Origin: Spirochaetia bacterium
Lineage (GTDB): Bacteria > Spirochaetota > Spirochaetia > Sphaerochaetales > Sphaerochaetaceae
Length of the DNA stretch: 64,000 bases
Assembly (NCBI GenBank): GCA_022482625.1
Contig: JAKVOU010000001.1
Location: forward strand, 2,838,784 to 2,902,783
Direction: 5' to 3'
The notes beneath the pieces were generated by a model. That model saw only the letters and a list, made by a program, of their open reading frames with translations, did no database searches and had not been told where the DNA came from. A program made the translations under genes and the position numbers. The number at the start of each line of letters is the position of its first letter. The first letter of the stretch is position 1. Positions 62,053 to 64,000 of the stretch are shown here, in pieces.

Positions 62053-62096
62053 GATATAGCCTTCTTGAGGGTCCTGATACGCAGGAAGGCTATATC
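62053..62096 (+). terminator. Intercistronic hairpin after the LIV-type binding-protein gene
   Basis: GATATAGCCTTC and GAAGGCTATATC form a perfect 12-bp stem with a 20-base loop that can pair further. No uridine run follows, so it probably stabilises or attenuates the message between binding protein and permease. Confidence 0.65.
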
Positions 62097-62121
62097 TATC
62101 TACCTCTGGAGATTTGATCAT

Positions 62122-62994
62122 ATGTCTTTACAAATAATAATCAATGGCCTGGCATTGGGTTCTGTCTATGCCTTGATTGCAACGGGCTTTGCATTGATTT
62201 TCAATGTTCTCAAGTTCTCAAACTTTGCTCATGGCGCAATGATGACCTGTGGAGCTTTTGTCGGTTATTTCCTGGCAGCAGGAAAAGGTTTTGGGCTGTT
62301 TCCTACCATTTTGATTTCCATGATTGCCGGTGGGGTGATCGGTATCGGAGGCGAATTCATTGCCTTCAAGCGGATCATAGCAAACCATTCTTCCCATATT
62401 TACTTCTTTGTATCCTCAATTACGCTGGGCACCTTGCTGGAAGGAATCGTGACACTGAAAGTCGGTGCAAATTTCTATAATTATCCACGTTTTTTTAAAG
62501 TTGCAACAATCAATATAGGAAACATAATTATTTCAAAGAGTGATGCAATGATGTTTTGTTTCAGTACCATGGCTTTGCTTTTGTTGTGGTATATTATCCG
62601 TTATACAAAGCAAGGACGGGCCATCAGGAGCGTCAGCTTCGACAGAGATACAGCAAGTCTGATGGGAATCAATGTCGAATCTGTAATTCTGATTACATTT
62701 TTTGTGTCAGGAGCCTTGGCAGGCCTTGCCGGCGTTTTCCTTGGTATCAACTATACCTTGTATCCTACACTTGGTTCCTTGGTCGTCAAGGGATTCATTG
62801 CTTCCGTCATCGGTGGCCTGGGTAGCTTGCCCGGTGCAATCATCGGAGCAGTCTTCCTTGGTTTGCTGGAAACGCTCCTGATTCATACTGTCGGTTCCGG
62901 GTATGCTCCCGCACTGACATTCTCAGTAATGTTGATATTTCTCCTTGTTCGCCCGCAAGGCATTTCAGGAAGCAATATTCAGGAAAAGGCGTGA
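62122..62994 (+). CDS. livH: LIV-type ABC transporter permease, LivH-like
   Basis: 290 residues with about eight membrane segments. N-terminal LQIIINGLALGSVYALIATG is the classic LivH opening and KGFIASVIGGLGSLPGAIIG is the conserved C-terminal loop that contacts the ATPase. First permease of the importer. The start at 62122 follows GGAG. Confidence 0.93.
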   Translation: MSLQIIINGLALGSVYALIATGFALIFNVLKFSNFAHGAMMTCGAFVGYFLAAGKGFGLFPTILISMIAGGVIGIGGEFIAFKRIIANHSSHIYFFVSSITLGTLLEGIVTLKVGANFYNYPRFFKVATINIGNIIISKSDAMMFCFSTMALLLLWYIIRYTKQGRAIRSVSFDRDTASLMGINVESVILITFFVSGALAGLAGVFLGINYTLYPTLGSLVVKGFIASVIGGLGSLPGAIIGAVFLGLLETLLIHTVGSGYAPALTFSVMLIFLLVRPQGISGSNIQEKA

Positions 62995-63006
62995 GGAGAA
63001 ACTGAA

Positions 63007-63900
63007 ATGGCTTATATGTTGACTATTCTTACTACGACATTGATTACGATGATTTCTGTCGTAGGTGTATATCTTTTGACCGGAATGACTGGTATGTTCA
63101 GTCTTGGGCAGGCAGCTTTCATGGCTATAGGAGCCTATGCCAGCGGTTTGCTGGTAACAAAAGTCGGGATGGCTTTTCCTCTTGCATGCATCGTTGCCGT
63201 TGCACTGTCAGTTGGAGTCGGGTGGCTTATCGGCATGCCGACGGTAAGGCTCCGGAGAGATTATATTTCCTTGGCTACGTTGGGTTTCGGGGAAGCTGTT
63301 GCGGCTTTGCTGAACAAGGCTACCAAGTTGACCGGAGGTGCATCCGGATTCGTAGGTATTCCTGCTATTACGACATTTCCTATGGTGTTGATTTCTACCA
63401 TCGTAATCATTGCAATGGTTGCCATGTTCAAGAATTCAAAGTTTGGACGCCAGTGCAGTGCCATACGCTGTGATGAGCTTGCAGCCAAGGCAATGGGCAT
63501 CAATGTCCCTTGGATAAAAATGGTTGTTTTCCTGTTTTCTGTGGCAGTTACGGCATACAGCGGGTGTCTTTATGCTTTCTATACGACGTATGTTGACCCT
63601 TCACTGTTCGGTTGGAAGAAAAGCGCCGACTGGGTCATCATGGTCTTCTTCGGTGGTTCAGGAAGTCTGACAGGATCGATACTTGCGACAATCATATTGA
63701 CCGGTTTGCCGGAAGCCCTGCGCTTCCTGTCTGATTACCGCAGTATTTTCTATGCTGCCCTTGTCCTGCTGATTCTCAACTTCAAGCCTTCAGGGCTATT
63801 GAATACTTGGGAATTGACGCCAAGGAACATCAAGTCACTTTTTCACAGGACAGATGATGTGACAGGCAGTATGCCGACAAAAAAACCGATGAAGAATTGA
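63007..63900 (+). CDS. livM: LIV-type ABC transporter permease, LivM-like
   Basis: 297 residues with about eight membrane segments. LTGMTGMFSLGQAAFMAIGA near the N-terminus and MVFFGGSGSLTGSILATIIL near the C-terminus are LivM signatures. It lies 12 bases after the livH-like gene with GAGGAGAAACTGAA upstream of the ATG. Confidence 0.93.
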   Translation: MAYMLTILTTTLITMISVVGVYLLTGMTGMFSLGQAAFMAIGAYASGLLVTKVGMAFPLACIVAVALSVGVGWLIGMPTVRLRRDYISLATLGFGEAVAALLNKATKLTGGASGFVGIPAITTFPMVLISTIVIIAMVAMFKNSKFGRQCSAIRCDELAAKAMGINVPWIKMVVFLFSVAVTAYSGCLYAFYTTYVDPSLFGWKKSADWVIMVFFGGSGSLTGSILATIILTGLPEALRFLSDYRSIFYAALVLLILNFKPSGLLNTWELTPRNIKSLFHRTDDVTGSMPTKKPMKN

Positions 63901-63915
63901 TGGGGGAATACGTGT

Positions 63916-64000
63916 ATGTCAGTATTGCAAGTAAAGGACATTGACAAGAGTTTCGGTGGGGTGCATGCCGTCATTGATTTTTCCTTGACAGCCAAGTCAG
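63916..64000 (+). CDS. livG: LIV-type ABC transporter ATPase, N-terminal part (partial)
   Basis: The first 28 codons, MSVLQVKDIDKSFGGVHAVI and onward, read as the start of LivG. GGGGGAATACGTGT precedes the ATG. The Walker A lies beyond the window edge. Confidence 0.85.
   Translation, partial: MSVLQVKDIDKSFGGVHAVIDFSLTAKS

Noticed and set aside
1-64000. CRISPR arrays, tRNA and rRNA genes
   Set aside because: No regularly spaced repeats and no cloverleaf or rRNA-like stretches were seen in the intergenic regions; the direct repeats present are IS ends and operators.

Overview
The window is most likely from an anaerobic spirochaete of the Sphaerochaeta/Treponema kind. This is an inference. It rests on several secreted binding proteins whose mature ends read NGTAE, NGTEE, GTTET or GNAE after a short signal peptide, on a membrane-anchored DUF1566-like protein with a GPAGGYIFYD motif, on an oxygen-sensitive glycyl radical enzyme, and on the many sugar-uptake and glycoside-hydrolase loci. 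No rRNA, tRNA or CRISPR array was seen.

Layout. 1-5904: start of a LarA-like gene (minus strand), then an operon for uptake and breakdown of an unknown organic acid: PdxA2-like dehydrogenase, tripartite tricarboxylate transporter TctC-TctB-TctA, amidohydrolase. 6390-7830: intact ISL3-family IS with an exact 8-bp target duplication. 8019-9930: sugar isomerase/epimerase plus LacI regulator. 10201-15031: a graveyard and defence island. It holds an IS4-type transposase relic cut by a 0.6-kb iteron-rich insert, an RloA/RloB (AbiL-like) pair, a YefM antitoxin whose YoeB toxin is dead, and further transposase scraps. 15218-20877: DUF4143 ATPase, HD-GYP regulator, an overlapping ATPase plus unknown-partner pair that looks like an uncharacterised defence module, and a DUF1566-like protein. 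21233-26511: beta-mannosidase, a frameshifted LacI regulator and a sulfatase. 27106-29811: drug-type ABC exporter and AraC/GyrI regulator. 29891-31905: two related IS remnants flanking small hypothetical genes. 32161-35476: CDP-alcohol phosphatidyltransferase, an intact 1.84-kb IS with perfect 29-bp ends, a relic of a second RloB, and a dead transposase end. 35681-41947: 6-phosphogluconate dehydrogenase, RpiR regulator and an AfuABC-type transporter, together suggesting sugar-phosphate uptake. 42680-55921: a mannoside locus with two GH38 alpha-mannosidases, a CUT1 sugar ABC transporter, a glycyl radical enzyme with its activase, and a ROK regulator. 56269-64000: GntR/LacI hybrid regulator and a sugar-acid operon (IlvD/Edd-type dehydratase, zinc alcohol dehydrogenase, cupin) running into a LIV-type ABC transporter cut by the window end.

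The catabolic loci share one design: a local regulator, a dedicated importer whose binding-protein gene is often followed by an RNA hairpin, and soluble enzymes. The strongest leads are the glycyl radical enzyme lacking the usual Cys-x-Glu active-site motif inside a mannosidase operon, the AfuABC/Gnd/RpiR locus, and the two-gene ATPase module at 17925-19881.
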